A stretch of 64,000 bases of DNA from Trichaptum fuscoviolaceum. Its lineage: Eukaryota > Basidiomycota > Agaricomycetes > Hymenochaetales > Trichaptaceae. Made by a program: the position numbers and the translations under genes. Below the pieces are notes generated by a model. The model ran no database searches. It saw nothing but the letters and a program-made list of their open reading frames with translations, and was not told the origin of the DNA. Position 1 is the stretch's first letter. Each line of letters opens with the position of its first letter. Positions 44,961 through 59,649 of the stretch are shown in pieces. Location: positions 273,671 to 337,670 of the forward strand of contig CAJSYZ010000002.1 of the NCBI GenBank assembly GCA_910574455.1, written 5' to 3'.

Positions 44961-47530
44961 TTATACACTGCGGATCACACTGCTGTCTCTTAGTCCAGAA
45001 ACCGAAACTCCCGGTGCAGCGCGCCAAATCAGAGTAGAGGTACGTCCGTTCAGGTTTGACTTATCCATGCCATTGTTTGCACGCCGGAGACGCAGTTGCA
45101 ATCGGGTAGCTAGGGTACTATGTAAGGTGCAAGTAACGCTGATAAAAGAAGAGTGTGCAATCATTAGCATGAGTTCAATAGTAAAAGAATTGTAAGATAG
45201 ATATGTTATGAGGCTATTGTTTGTATGAACCTTCACTTGCTATCAGTCTATGCGGCGGAAGAATCGCAAATTGATTTTCTTACAGGCGCAAGCAGGAGGA
45301 AAAGAACGTTTATAACGAGCATCACTGTTCAATCAAATTGAGCAAGACGACCAACGGTGAGTCGATCATGTGCACTAACCGAACATGACAATGAAATATA
45401 AAACACCTGTAGCAAAGCAATATCATGAGTTGAGGTCCGTTCACTGAGAAAGTAAAGAATCTTACCATCTTTAACCATTGTTTTCATTATTCCGGAGTAG
45501 GTACCAGGACCTTCCCATTAAATATGACACAGTTTGTATCAAGCCTATTGATGAGTAACTCACAGAAGAAAAAGGCTTTCGAAAGAACCAATAATAGCAT
45601 CACTACAGAGCCATTAAGAATCACTCGAATATCTTCTATGTAGCTGTTTTACTCACACGATTCGCCGACAGTTAGAGCGACAAAGGGTATCCAATAATTT
45701 CTATTTCTGAAAAAGGCAATACAGCCGTTTCCGAACCCGGGAAGAAGGACTGCCAAAGGTTGAAATTTATTTCGGGGTAGAATATAGTCAGCAGATTTTA
45801 GTTGGTTACAAGACATAACTTTCAATACGCACATGTATCTGCCCCGGCTGTAGACTGCAACGTGAAGTAGAAGATGATGACTACCATAGACTGACGCAAG
45901 AGTAAGATGTAGGGCTCCGCAACCGTACCGTATTATACGGTTTACGGTACGGTACGGTACGGGCCGTACACGTACCGTAAGGAGAATTTTTAAGCTCAAA
46001 TTACGGCCGTAAATTTACGGACCGTAACCATATATGGGTCTCCAATTACGGCCGTATACGGTTACGGTACGGGGTTACCTAGAATAGTATGACTTTATGT
46101 AAAACTACTACGGTTTTCTATGGAAACATATTACCACATGCTATATGCATGACAATAGTATCTAAATATAGTCTTGTCCGTCACAAATCACTTGCATTGG
46201 TGTCGAAAAGTCACACCTACCCAAAGTTCGCACGCTTGCCCGTGACAACATGTTGTGACTCTTGCAAAGCACAGGCTGTGCAGAGGCTTTTTTAGGCATA
46301 TGGAATCTATTATGATGTGTAAGTTCATTTCTATAGCTACTTATGGATGTCATCTATAGATTTTACTAGATAAAATATATACAGATAGCTTTTTCGGTAA
46401 TTAAAACCCGTATTACCGTTTACGGCCGTAAAACGGCCGTCCCGTACCGTAAAAGAGGCTGGAATGGTCTATTTACGGCCGTAAATTTACGTCCCGTTAC
46501 CGTATGGGGTAACGTACTATACGGCCGTTACCGTTTACGGTACGGTGCGGAGCCCTAGTAAGATGGGTTTGTCAGTATAATATACTTATCAACCAATTAA
46601 TGAGGGTTACGCACAGTATACTCAACCAGAATCATAATCAGGATCGTTTTACGAAGAAACCAGATAGCGTAAACACGAATAGCCAGTAGAACTTCAAAAA
46701 TCCGATTATCGGAATTAGTTCAGTATCAGGACCGATTGACATACGATGGCTAGCTCCTGCGATGCAAATAAGACTCGCTAATAACGTTGGAGTTAGCGTA
46801 GCTCCTGGGTAGCACCCTGTAACCTACTTGACAGGATATAAAACGCGGGTAGGCACGACTATCGTTGATACAATAAAGCGAGGTAAGTATTACTGTGTCG
46901 ATGTACTGGCCGAAGCATAAATCAGTACACACTGATGTTTGAGACACGAAGTGTTCCACTGCGAATGTATCGACGCATCAGCTACAGTCACTTCGGTTTC
47001 TGAACAACATGAAAAAATTTTACGTACGGTATATAGCCCAGGCTGCAGCGAAGGCGGAAAGGTATCTGTTTATGAGGAAAAGAGCTTTCACGAGACTAAA
47101 CTTAGTTTCCCATATATATTGCTTCTTTTGAAGCTCGTCAGCTTTTTAATAGGTTGAAAGAAAGTGTTGTACTTCTTGGTCTACGGTGATAGCATATTCA
47201 TATAGCTGAGACAGAGATGAGGGTCGTACAGTTGTCGATGAATAGTAGACGAGACTCACAATGAGTGACAAAGAAGCAACTAATGAGTTCACTATCAGTT
47301 GAGCTAATGTATGTGGGTGTGAATGAGACCAACCAGACAAATACTATACATAATTAGCAGAGTAAACATATGCATCAATTCCACTTTCTGATAGCACTTT
47401 ACGATGCACTCACCCGCACAACGTAGATGTTGGCTATGGAACCTGATGGCATTGTCTCCATCCCGAACGCACAACACCAAGAAGGAAAGATGCCGGTTGT
47501 TCCACAAATCTGCGAGTTATGTTGAATATC
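44961..47530 (-). CDS. DUF6533-like multi-pass membrane protein, copy 2
   Basis: This parallels the copy at 42130-44010 piece by piece: LYEYAITVDQEV, then TKFSLVKALFLINRYL, VLLAIRVYAIWFLRKTIL, NGCIAFFRNRNYWIPF, a final hydrophobic helix and the C-terminal RLQLRLRRAN. A 648-bp hAT-type insertion (45910-46557) lies between the segments reading VEYTVR and FYFTLQST, where copy 1 has an intron, so it probably sits in an enlarged intron. Whether the gene still yields a full protein is uncertain. The tandem arrangement indicates local duplication. Confidence 0.5.
45910..46557. mobile_element. non-autonomous hAT element (MITE) with 8-bp TSD
   Basis: Ends are TAGGGCTCCGC... and ...GCGGAGCCCTA, an inverted pair that extends as CCGTACCGTA with one base slip. 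Direct repeats GTAAGATG flank it at 45902-45909 and 46558-46565. A TAGGG start and 8-bp duplication are hAT hallmarks. Both subterminal regions are packed with TACGG/CCGTA and ACGGCCGT palindromes, probable transposase-binding repeats. The core (46085-46375) is AT-rich with no gene. Confidence 0.85.
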
Positions 47531-49150
47531 AGTAGAGAGTATGAGGTTCAGGGAGAATGGGGACCGTTTGTGGCCTGAAGTATACGTATCAATGTTGTAG
47601 TTATAGGGGAGCTCTTGCAAGCTAGACAATCTCTAAGAGATGAGTGCGATCGACCCGAGGTGTATTGACAGACAGAATGTTAATTAGAATTTGCAACAGC
47701 AATCCGCTGTATTTCAAGATCAAGATCAACGGAAGAGATGTGCTGTACGTTCACAGCGAGAACTGCACCAGATTTGTAATTCAATTGCTTCAGATAAACC
47801 GAAAGTGCCTGGCCTCACCGCCCCCAATAAATATGGCTCCGCTTACTTTACATCCGCGCGAGGTAACTTCCGTCGTCCACCCGAAGATACAAGCACTAAT
47901 TTCAAGAGATATATAGCTGTAGTCATTTCGTAAACTTGAGCGTGCTTGAAGAATAAGCGTTTTACTCATTTCCGTTGAGGTGTTCACAGCTTCGGCATAG
48001 CCTCAATCGTGAAATTCCCGCAGTGCTTTCGGTACCTCAACGTAGCACGGCACCAAGGCACCTCCTCCGAAGCACCATGGTGATTGTTGTCCAAGCCCAT
48101 ACGTGAAGAATGAAGTGTTTTTTGGGACAACCTATGCTTTGCAAGCATTTCATTCACCGTGCCATCCAGGACATGGATTCCATGAGTACTTTTTTCAATT
48201 TGTATTGCTTAACGGCTGAACTCACCTATCGGAATCACTGATGTTCCCATCACTGGCATCGCAGTGGAAGAGTTGATCGCTGTGTCCTCGAATGAATCCA
48301 AACTCTTTGGTGAAATGTAAGACGGTGTCGGCAATGTAAACATGACTAGAATTTAGGAACCGAGTTACGTACCTTCCTTCTGTTGATAATATGGCTGATG
48401 TACGTCTAGAATTCAAATTCCTTCTGGTTCAGGATAGAAACCAAACTGATTTTGCGACGTTCTTCTAGTCCATACGTCAACGGAAAACAATCTTAACACG
48501 GTTTGCCCACCTCCGGTGAGTATGTACCTTTCTTTCCATGAAACCAGCTGTCATGCCTACCTTATGTACTCCCTGTTCACCGCAGCCACCTATGCGTAGT
48601 CCCACAATCGTCAGTGGAAGGAACAAGTCTATGAAAGGTCAAGGTGGCAAAGTGCTTTGAGCGCTTGAGCAGTGCGCACTGCCTTACCGTGCCAAGGCGA
48701 CATTGCAAAAAGAGACATTAGCATCGGAATCAAATAAGTCATGTTACTGACTGTGTAAGCACAAGTCTGGCCAATAAAGCTTGGGTAGATAATTCGACGA
48801 GGAGTATGAAGAAAGAAGTGCGTTCAAACCTAGCCTGAGGTTGAACAATTTGACCGTGGAAAATGAACACATAATCATTTTGTCGTCGTCGTCGACATGC
48901 TGTGATCGTTCTCAACGATGTGCGCGTTCCGCCTTTCCCATTTTCATCTATACTTTCTAGCCTCAATCGCTATAGAAGGATGAGAGAACTCAGGCGGCTA
49001 CCACCTGACAGAACACAAATCTCCGATGATTTCCCGCTATGCAAGCTCATATAGACCCCGCTATACTCTCGTCGTTCGGCCGCAGCACTCCTTTGCATCA
49101 CAGGAAACAAGCCTCAAATTATCGCGCCGTAGTACTTGGAATCCTTCAAA
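47531..49150. other. 1.6-kb gene-free stretch
   Basis: No domain or convincing splice-joined frame was found on either strand; short open frames have no recognisable content. It includes the promoter side of the GH1 gene. Confidence 0.3.
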
Positions 49151-51332
<2,182 letters not shown>

Positions 51333-51855
51333 CTAAGACTATTAGGGCTTTGAAATCGACGTTCCCGAGGACACATTCCAGATTCCAAATGTCGTTTTGT
51401 AAGAATATGTGTGTATGTGTGTATGTACGTATGTATATGAGATTCAACCATTACCCACTAGATGTTGCTTGGAGAATACAAATACAAGGGCGGATTTTTT
51501 TGGCAACAAACTCATTAAAACCCATAATTGTTTTTCTTTATGAATACGTATTCGAAACATTCTCTGATCACTTGTGATAAGAGGCCAAATTTGGTTTGAC
51601 TAAATAAAGTGGGGGGGAGAATAGGTGATACAGGGGAGTCGATAAGGGCAAAGGGCAAGGGCAGAGGCAAAGCAAGATAGGTTGAGGAGGGAGACAACAC
51701 GTGAAACCGGAAGATATTACGATGTCATACTTGGATGATGTGGATGGAATTTCGCAGAAGAAATGGGTAGGAAAACGTGAAGAAAACTGCCTTGGAAATG
51801 AGAGTTGATGATAAAGGGGAACGAATTCCAAGCTGCAGATGAAACGGAGAACGTC
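51333..51855. other. convergent intergenic region
   Basis: Shared 3' region of the GH1 and NAP1 genes, with a GTGT/GTAT simple repeat near 51410-51440. No gene seen. Confidence 0.4.
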
Positions 51856-53440
51856 TTTACTGCTGTTTGCATTCCTCTGCGTTCACCTTTTCAGCACCAC
51901 CCCCGCGGCCTTTCGGTGGAGCGCGCTTCTTTGCGCCAACATCTTCGTCGTCATCTGAGTCCTACACAAAGAGAGATTACTAAGTCAACGAGATATAAAG
52001 ATAACGAAAGAACGGAACAAACATACATCTTCATCATCAAACACATCCTCATCATCTTCATCTTCATCCTCATCATCGTCATCCTCCAACTCCTCAGCAT
52101 CATACTCGAGCGCCTTGCCGGTGAAGTAGTCGACAGCACGCGGGATAATCTGACGTTTCGAAAGAGTGAAGTGGCATCAACATCGGTTATATAAGAATGG
52201 TAAGACAACGGATACGTACGCGTTCCTTGAGGTCTTCCCCAATCTGGTAGTCGAGCTCAAGACGTGCTTCGAGGTCATCAAGTTCCTCCTCGTCCACCTC
52301 CTCGTTCTCGAGTGCGTCTTCTGACGGTGGCTGGGGCGGGTTGAAAAAGTTGAAGAACGAGTCGGTGGGGTGAGCCTTGCGCACGAGACGTGTGCGGTTA
52401 GTATCTACATCATAGAATGAGAGACGTCAATGCCTAACAAACAAGAAAGGAGCTGAAAGCACGCACTCTTATTCCTCTGCTTCTTGATCTCGAACTCCTT
52501 CGTCAAGTCCTTTTCCTCCTTCCACTTGATCTCCGTCCCGATGGCACGATCGTACATGAAGTCGCCCGAGTAATCGATTTCCGACTGGTAGATATAAGTC
52601 TTCTCGAGAACCTCATTCTCGAAGTATTCGTTGGGCTCGAAGATGAAGGAAAGCTTGAAGCCGGGTTTCTCTGCGGACTCGAGGTAAGAGAGGCGAACGT
52701 CGATAAGGTGCTTGAGGGCGCCAGCATCGCGGTCAGTGATGAGCTCAGAGATACCGATATGATTGCGCAGGGCCGTGAGCCAGAACTCAGAAATCGGCGC
52801 AGTCTTCGGACCATCACCCTCGGCTTTGGGCAAAGGGGTATAATCCTCGTCCTCCTTCTTTTGAGCCTCTTCGCCCTGCTCGATTTCCTCATCACTGGGC
52901 GGCTTGGCACCCGAGATGATGTCGTGTCGGCGATCGTAGAGGGGTTTGGCCAGGCCAAGGTACTGTTAAGCAGGCAAACGGTTGAACAGAGCGTGAAAGG
53001 CGAAAGCGAGAAGGCAAAGGAGGAAGATCGATAATGATCAGTGACTGTAGCTTCAATTAAAGCACATCATTCAGACGAACCTTCTTCTCGAGCTCCCAAA
53101 CTTCGCGCTTGAACTGGTTTTGCAGCTCAGTTTGCTTCGCCTGGACAGCTTGCAGTCCGGCGAGTGAGCGCTTGACCTCAACAGGCAAGGCTTCGATGTA
53201 CCCAGAGCTCTGTCCCACCAGACTACTTAACCTTGATTGTACTAGACCCGCAAGCGCACTCTGGGCTGCACCAGACTGCAAGGCATTCGCGAGCTCCTCT
53301 GCATCACCCTCCGCATCCTCTTGGATGTCGGGCACAGTTGGACGCGACAACCCCTGCGAAATCGGCGCGTGTTGTAACGGCGTATTCTGGGGCGTCGGCG
53401 CGGTCAAATCATGCTGGCTAATCGGAAGACTGGACGACAT
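51856..53440 (-). CDS. NAP1: nucleosome assembly protein 1 (NAP1)
   Basis: Start ATG 53440; exon 1 is 53440-53081 and exon 2 starts at 52962. Signature segments are an N-terminal helix ([19 protein letters not shown]), [25 protein letters not shown], a ...[13 protein letters not shown] segment and [13 protein letters not shown] long Asp/Glu tail and a C-terminal ECKQQ follow, matching the farnesylation-type end of NAP1 proteins. The product is a conserved histone H2A-H2B chaperone in cytoplasm and nucleus. This housekeeping gene sits between the GH1 gene and the header-nuclease gene E, so it is a useful synteny anchor. Small introns near the 3' end were not all fixed. Confidence 0.92.
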
Positions 53441-53767
53441 TGTTGTAGAGAGCGCTGTGCAGCAAAGAGTGTGAGATGATGCGGACAAAGGCTAAGGGCG
53501 ACGAATTGAAATTTGCTGGCTCATGCTCTGATTCAAGAAGTTTACGGTTTAAAACCGGCCCTAAACATGAACACGCCACTACCCATTTCGTTTACTACTA
53601 GCAGTACATAACTTGAAATGACCCATCTCCTCGCCTTTATCTTGGCTTATCCATCAACTATATTGGAATTTAGTACTTGATCTCTGTCAAAAAACAGTGG
53701 CGAAACAACCATATAGAAGAGAAAACATAGTACTAGTAGAGAGAGAAAGAAAACCTACTAGTACTAA

Positions 53768-55508
53768 CTACTTCCCTCCAGTCTTATCACCACGCCTGCG
53801 AGAAACCGTGCCCTTACTACCCTTGGGGTTCTTGGTGTGCAGTGACATCAACTTGACGCCAGCATCGTTGAGAGTCTTCAATTTGGTAAGCAGTGGTGAC
53901 TTTCCTTTTCCGAAGCTTGTGATATAGTCAAGAAAATTGTAGATACCCAGAAGAAGTTGTCGACATTGCTTTGCAATCTTAAGATCAAATTGCTTCAGCG
54001 CAAGGTATGTCTAATGATGCGAGAGGTTAGTCAATCTACACACTTACAGTAATGAAATGTTAGTTACGTACTTTTCCCTCTTCTCTAGCCAAGCTTACAA
54101 GGTAACGCCAAGCCACGTAGTTGTCATCGATGTACAGTGCCATAACGACGAAATCTCCCGGTAAATTGCTCTCAGCCACAGCGCGAACAATGGCAATAGA
54201 CTGAAGTAGCATCCTCCATTTGTCAGAGTAGCCGGGGTCGGAAATAACTTCCCCAATGAGCTGGGGGAACCCGTGCAGGCCATCTACTCGAAAGTCGCTT
54301 TTAGGGTTGTACTTCCTCATATCAATCTTTCGTTTTTTGCTACGCCCTTCGTCTTCCGATGCATATTCCAAGTATAGGGAGAATGGCCAGTGCAGCCCCC
54401 TTGAAGATGCGACAATGGTTAGTGTATATCTGTTTTTCTCGACGAAGTTCAATAATACTTACTGGCTATATGTGTAATCTTTATCTTCGTGCCTAAGAAT
54501 TCGACTGGGCCTTTGCACAAAAAATGTGCAAAAATGGCCCGCCTGTTCTTCCGAATGACGTCCTTTACTTTCACTGTCAGATCCAAAGTCCTCGCATACG
54601 GTCCTCATACAAGAGAAGTTCTCGAACTCCGATGGGCCTCTGACACTCCTATGTCCTGCAGCCCGTGGGGTGTTTTCTATGAAGTAATGATGAAATTCAT
54701 CCGCATCTTTATTCCCTTTGATCTCAGAGAACTGATGCTTCAGCTCCTCTACAAACCATCGGGCTCTTGCTTTTGAGGTCTCCAACTTCTATGATGAAAC
54801 CTGTACTCAGCGTCTATTATAATAAGAATTGCTTGCGATGGACGAACTTCATATGACCGTGGCTTGCTCAAGAGCACCTCTAAGGCCTCGGTTGCTCCGA
54901 TATGCCCATAGATGCCTCCGTTATCGGTGACATCATTCTCTGTCCAATTGCCGTAGTTGTGCACGTTGAGACTGATAGCATTGAATAGAGCTTTATTCGT
55001 CTGTATCAGCTTATCTCGTGTCTCTGTCGTGAAATCTTCGAAAGTTATACTCAGACCAAACGCTCGCATGAAATACAGAATTGAAAGCAAATGCGTACCG
55101 GGTATCCAAGCGATGAAGTGAAGACAGCCGTTCTCGCATGGGCGTTTCAGCAGTGTCTCGAGATCCTTAACCTCCATAGCAAATCCCGGAAGTTCTTCTT
55201 GGTCCGAGGGAAGAGGGACAAGTCGACTAAGAACATCACGCACCGGCCACTTCGCCTGGTCGCGGATCTATGTGTAATCAGCTCAGATAGCGAAGCCATT
55301 TTACTAGCTCAAAGTTACGGCTTACCATCCATATCCCTATCTCTTTCCCAGGAATCGACAGACTAGCGTATTCCGCAATAAACGTCTGCAATTTGAGAAG
55401 ACTCCTGTACGTTCCTTTAGCAAAGCATTCTGCTTCAATCACGGCACCATCCTGGCTATTCGCTGATCCCGGGCCAGCAGTGGCATACCAGATGGGAATT
55501 GATGTCAT
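53768..55508 (-). CDS. Gene E: Crinkler-like header plus putative PD-(D/E)XK nuclease-like domain
   Basis: Five exons (55508-55326, 55267-54848, 54788-54463, 54399-54072, 54010-53768) join in frame to about 499 aa. Residues 1-61 form a ubiquitin-like segment starting IWYATAGPG and ending GIWM. A linker reading IRDQAKWPVRDVL follows, like the K-[DE]-P-x-x-W linkers of genes A-D, with LHFIAWIPG where a header core ends. The C-terminal half has KSDFRVDG, then PQLIGEVISDP and KWRMLLQSIAIVRA. I read these as the Asp, Glu and following helix of a restriction-endonuclease-like fold, although the usual Lys of ExK is not evident. SKKRK nearby could be a nuclear signal. It has one header, against four in A-D. 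Confidence 0.6.
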
Positions 55509-56253
55509 GATGATCAAAGGCAAACACAAGACAATGGAACTGGGAGAGCGATGGAACTGATGAGGAGAAAGCAGCGTCTCGTCGCTGGTTAAATATTAGT
55601 CCTCCTGCATAGTTGACCTCTGAGACAATAGCGATGCTCATCGCAAAGTACAATAGAAGTATAGAAAGAGAATGTCTGGAACAGAAGTTATTCTTCTTGC
55701 CTCGGGCGCATTAGTAGCTTCTCCCAGGTGTCTGGTGCAAGCAGTAGTCTCCGATTCATTTCATTCTTATCGCACGGCTTGACAGTAATCATGAGTCAGT
55801 TAGTTATTCTATTTCCCTTTATGCATTATCTATGCCATCGCTACGGCTGCGCCTAGACAATAGATTTTTGTAATCGATGGTACACCACTGTTCGGTAACA
55901 AATCAGCAGCATCCTAGGCGAAGGCATAGTAGCATAAACCGGAATGTCGGACTGAGACGCTTTATTTCTGATAAAATTGTACTCCTCTTATGGTAGACTC
56001 AGCATATGGATAAGAGCTTCAGTATCGCAAACAATGGCTGTTAAGCCTTATTCTTAGGAGAAACTCATTGCTTAAACTAACCATGACTTTCACTCTAAAC
56101 ATATTGCACATCTATTACGTACTTTGCTATAATTAACCAAATACAGAAAGTAAAACATCCACTCAATCATTACGATCAGCATCAGGACTGGTGTAAATGA
56201 AATGAACGTATCGAAAAAAGGGTTTGTCCGTTAAGTACGTACGTCGAAACTTG
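55509..56253. other. gene-free stretch between genes E and C
   Basis: AT-rich sequence without a supported frame; contains the upstream region of E and the 3' flank of C. Confidence 0.35.
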
Positions 56254-58881
56254 TCAAGAATGACACTGCTCTATGCAGTCGATCGATGTCTCCTCAATAG
56301 TCAATGCGTGATTGAGAACCTCAGTATATGCATCCTGCAAGCTCGGACGATTTCTCGGATCTCTATCCATTACTTTCGTGCACAGGTCAACCAGAAAGTC
56401 GCGCGCCTCATGCAGTGGACAGAGAGCACATAGCTCCGCCACCACGTTTCCCGCTGCCCACACATCTGCAAGTATGGGACTGTACGCAACCTTTCCGACC
56501 TCCGGTGCAGTATATCCTCTTGTTCCGCGAAACCCACTCACCGTCTCCTCGTCATTCTCTAGGATCTCGGAGAGGTCGAAGTCGATAATCCACAGACGTG
56601 TGGAATTATCGATAATGATGTGACTAGGCTTCAAATCCATGTGAACAACTCGTTTCGAGTGCAGGAACGCCACGCCTTCGAAGAGCTGTTGCACGATGAG
56701 TAGCAAGTCGCGCGAGAGATGCTCATACTTGTGCACGGGATCACCATAGTGGCGCGTCAACAGGAGAGCGCCGTCGTCTAAGTCGTAGGAGATAATTTTG
56801 GAGGGTGCGTGGTTCTGCGACGATTCGAATCGCGAGAGGTATCTGAGTACTTTGATCTCATCACAGCGGTTAGGACGAAGGTATTTCGCGACGTATCGTT
56901 CTCCGTCATTATTGAACACATCACCAACGTGCCATCGCTAAATGACGAGAAGTATTAGCCCAGCACTTTAGCCACTCTCGTAACTCTGCTCACATTCATG
57001 TCTTGGAAGACGTCGTCACGAAAACCAAGTTCCTTCAGGGCCTCCTGGATATCATATCTTTCTGAGAAGGGGTCGCTCCTGGATAGAGTCGAGGATGAAG
57101 AGGACGAGGATGAATAGGAGGAAGAGGCCTTCTCATAAAGAATCTCCAGAATTAACTCAGTCCATTCCGAGAAAGTAGAACTGGCAAAGCTCTCGTCCAC
57201 GTTGAAGTAAGGCTGGTACATATTTGCAATCTGTCGCAGGCCTTCTTTCCCGACTGGGACCTTCGCAGAACCAAGAACAATGTCGTGCACTGCCCATTTG
57301 CGCGGATCTACGATCTACGAAAGTATGCTCAAAGAGGATTCAGTGGTAGATAGGTAATGACTAACCTTCCAAATGCTGATTTGCGACGATACCAACCCAA
57401 GCCGTGCCTGGTCTATAATGGCGTGCTTAAGTTCAGCCCCGAACCGGCACTTGCTACTATCCACTCGTAGAACTTGCCCGCGCCCGGCGATGGCGCACCA
57501 ATGTAAGCGCTCTGATGCCGCTGGCGTGACCGAGCTTGCACAAAACATCGATTCCGGTTCCACTTCATCTGGTTCATAATCGCTAGGCAACGTCAAGAGC
57601 AGGTGCAGCGACCCTTCCTGAAGATCTTCGTCAAGTACTTCTTCGACCGGAGTGTGCCCGTCTAAAAGCTCCGAAACGGCTATGCAAGATGCGTCTGTAT
57701 CCGGAAAATCTACAGCAGGAGACTTGTGCTTGATCGGCCATAATTGAGGATCCTTGATCTTGAAAAATATGTAAGAGCTAGTGACTTGCTCTTAGGCTTC
57801 TTAAAGACGAACCTTCCATAAATTGCACTCTGGATCCCTAAATCCTGATTGTCGTAGGACCTCGTCCCGCAGCGCATTGACTGACCGAGTCTTGTATCTA
57901 CCAACATCGACTTGGAATAAGCGACTTTGGCTGGGAACTCCACACCAGGCTAAGCAGTTCTGTATTGACACAAGCTCATAAGTTCCCTCCGATAGTATAT
58001 TATGATAGATAGAACTTGCCGAAGTAGAGATTGGTGTCCGAGACGATAAATCGTCTGAGATTTGCACGAGCAGATATATGTGCTCCTTCCTGATCACATT
58101 ATCAAAAAATGTATCTGGAATGGATACCATATCAGCACTCAAGAGTTCAGCGAGCTCTTCGAGGTCCTTGACATTCGACGGAAAGGGCCTTTTGCGAGCT
58201 CTGTCGTTGACTGGCCAATCTTGCGGCTCTTTGAACTTGTGTCATAGTCAGTTAGAGCATAAAGCGCCTCGACTTGACACACCTTCCAAATTTCCAAATG
58301 CTCAGAGGGTAGTTGTGCGTCACGAGCAATATCTCTCTTCAGTCGTCCCAAGTCCTTGGACTTCGCGATGTCCACCTGTAATATCCGGTCCTGGCTCGCA
58401 ATAACGCACCAGATGCGCCGTTCCTAGTCAGTCGGAGCTGCGTCAACGGTAATGATGGGGATACTCGAATAATCACTCACTGGAACGGATACTGAGGAGA
58501 ATGTTTTTCTCTTGCTGTTGATCTTCATAATAAACTCGATTGTGTCAGCCCCTTCGGTAGGTATTGTCTCGAGCTTTGTTTGTGGGAATAGAAGGTCAGC
58601 GATCATGCGAAGGTCGTCATCGTCGTTTGAGATATCGTTCGACGAGGATAAGCCTTCAGCTGGCCACTTGTGCGGTTCTTTGACCTAAGTAGACGATTAA
58701 AAGTCGGTCGCGTAGCTTTCTATCGACTTACCTTCCAAATTTCTACCCGAGGGTATGGTATTTTGATTCTGGACAAATGTAAGGCAGCTTTCTTCAGGTC
58801 GTAAACGATGGCACAGTTTGTAGTGTCGATATGCAGTAATCTATTCTGTCCAGCGATGGCACACCAGACAAAATGTTCCAT
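56254..58881 (-). CDS. Gene C: four Crinkler-like headers plus atypical kinase
   Basis: Eight exons (58881-58732, 58684-58481, 58423-58283, 58235-58020, 57959-57813, 57758-57366, 57314-56994, 56937-56254) are all multiples of three and give 751 aa. Headers at about 1-50, 119-165, 238-286 and 362-417 have WCAIAGQN, WCVIASQD, WCGVPSQS and WCAIAGRG cores, each ending in WK. A serine run precedes the kinase (525-751) with YVAKYL, HMDLKPSH, IIDFDLS and YTAPEV. The last exons are almost the same DNA as in A and D. The kinase tail is 13 codons longer than in D. Intron 4 begins GCAAGT, a GC-AG intron, as in A and D. It lies in opposite orientation to A and B, suggesting an inverted duplication. Confidence 0.8.
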
Positions 58882-59649
58882 TGTGCAGACTACGGGGAGA
58901 TGGAGGAGTGAATTCAAGCTTGACGCGTCGCCTCCCGAGTCTCAAGTTGTCAACTACCTGCCAGTGTGAACCACTGTTACCATATAGACAAGTCAACAAT
59001 TATGTAATACTAGATGGTATTAGTAATATGCATTAATAGGGTCAAGTTACTTCCGTAGGTTACTCGCAGGGTTTCACCAATGTACTTGCCCGAGTAACCT
59101 CAATTGTACCAGGGGGTTGGCCGATGAGATATTTGACTTTTGTACAATAGTAGCGAGCGTTTTACAGCTTTACTATTGTTTCTCAACACATCCTGTAGGC
59201 ACGCAGTCTTAATGGTTTTTCCGCACACCTCGGGAGCACTACAACTACAATATAAAAAATTCCAGAACAATGCCTACAGTATATCTTATTGTTGTTTGTC
59301 CATTCTGTGAGCAATACTGTTTACAGTGGTGTCCCCTTGCATTCCTCGAGCCTCACATCTGATTCGGTGTGAAACTCACATGTTTCTTGGCTACATGGTG
59401 ATGTGACTTATGTTCCATTGTTCTCGGTCCTTTTCATGAGTCCGGACTCTCGGAATCCTATGGTCAGATTTTGCATATAAGCTATTCTTATTCCGTATTC
59501 GTTCAGGAATGAAACACAGACAACTCAACACAATCTATTCGGTCGCTTCTCCGAGTTTTGATCCGATGGACTTGTACACAGATAATTCAGGTACTTGCTA
59601 TCTTTGTGGCAAAGGCATGGGCAACAGACCTGATGTACGACCTTCCCAG
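58882..59649. other. gene-free stretch upstream of gene C
   Basis: Begins with TTCAAGCTTGACGCG and CTCAAGTTGTCAACTACCTGCCAGTG, the same word types seen upstream of A and B. No gene seen in the rest. Confidence 0.35.

Noticed and set aside
45910..46557. Palindromic TACGGCCGTA blocks as a regulatory array or terminator
   Set aside because: The inverted ends and flanking 8-bp duplication explain them better as subterminal repeats of a hAT element.
47644..48966. Short ORFs on both strands as possible genes
   Set aside because: None has a domain, good codon pattern or splice partners; treated as intergenic.
56312..56623. Plus-strand ORFs opposite the kinase exon of gene C (also at 61023-61283 and, on minus, 37398-37658)
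   Set aside because: They are antisense shadows of the kinase coding strand and repeat wherever the same kinase exon occurs.
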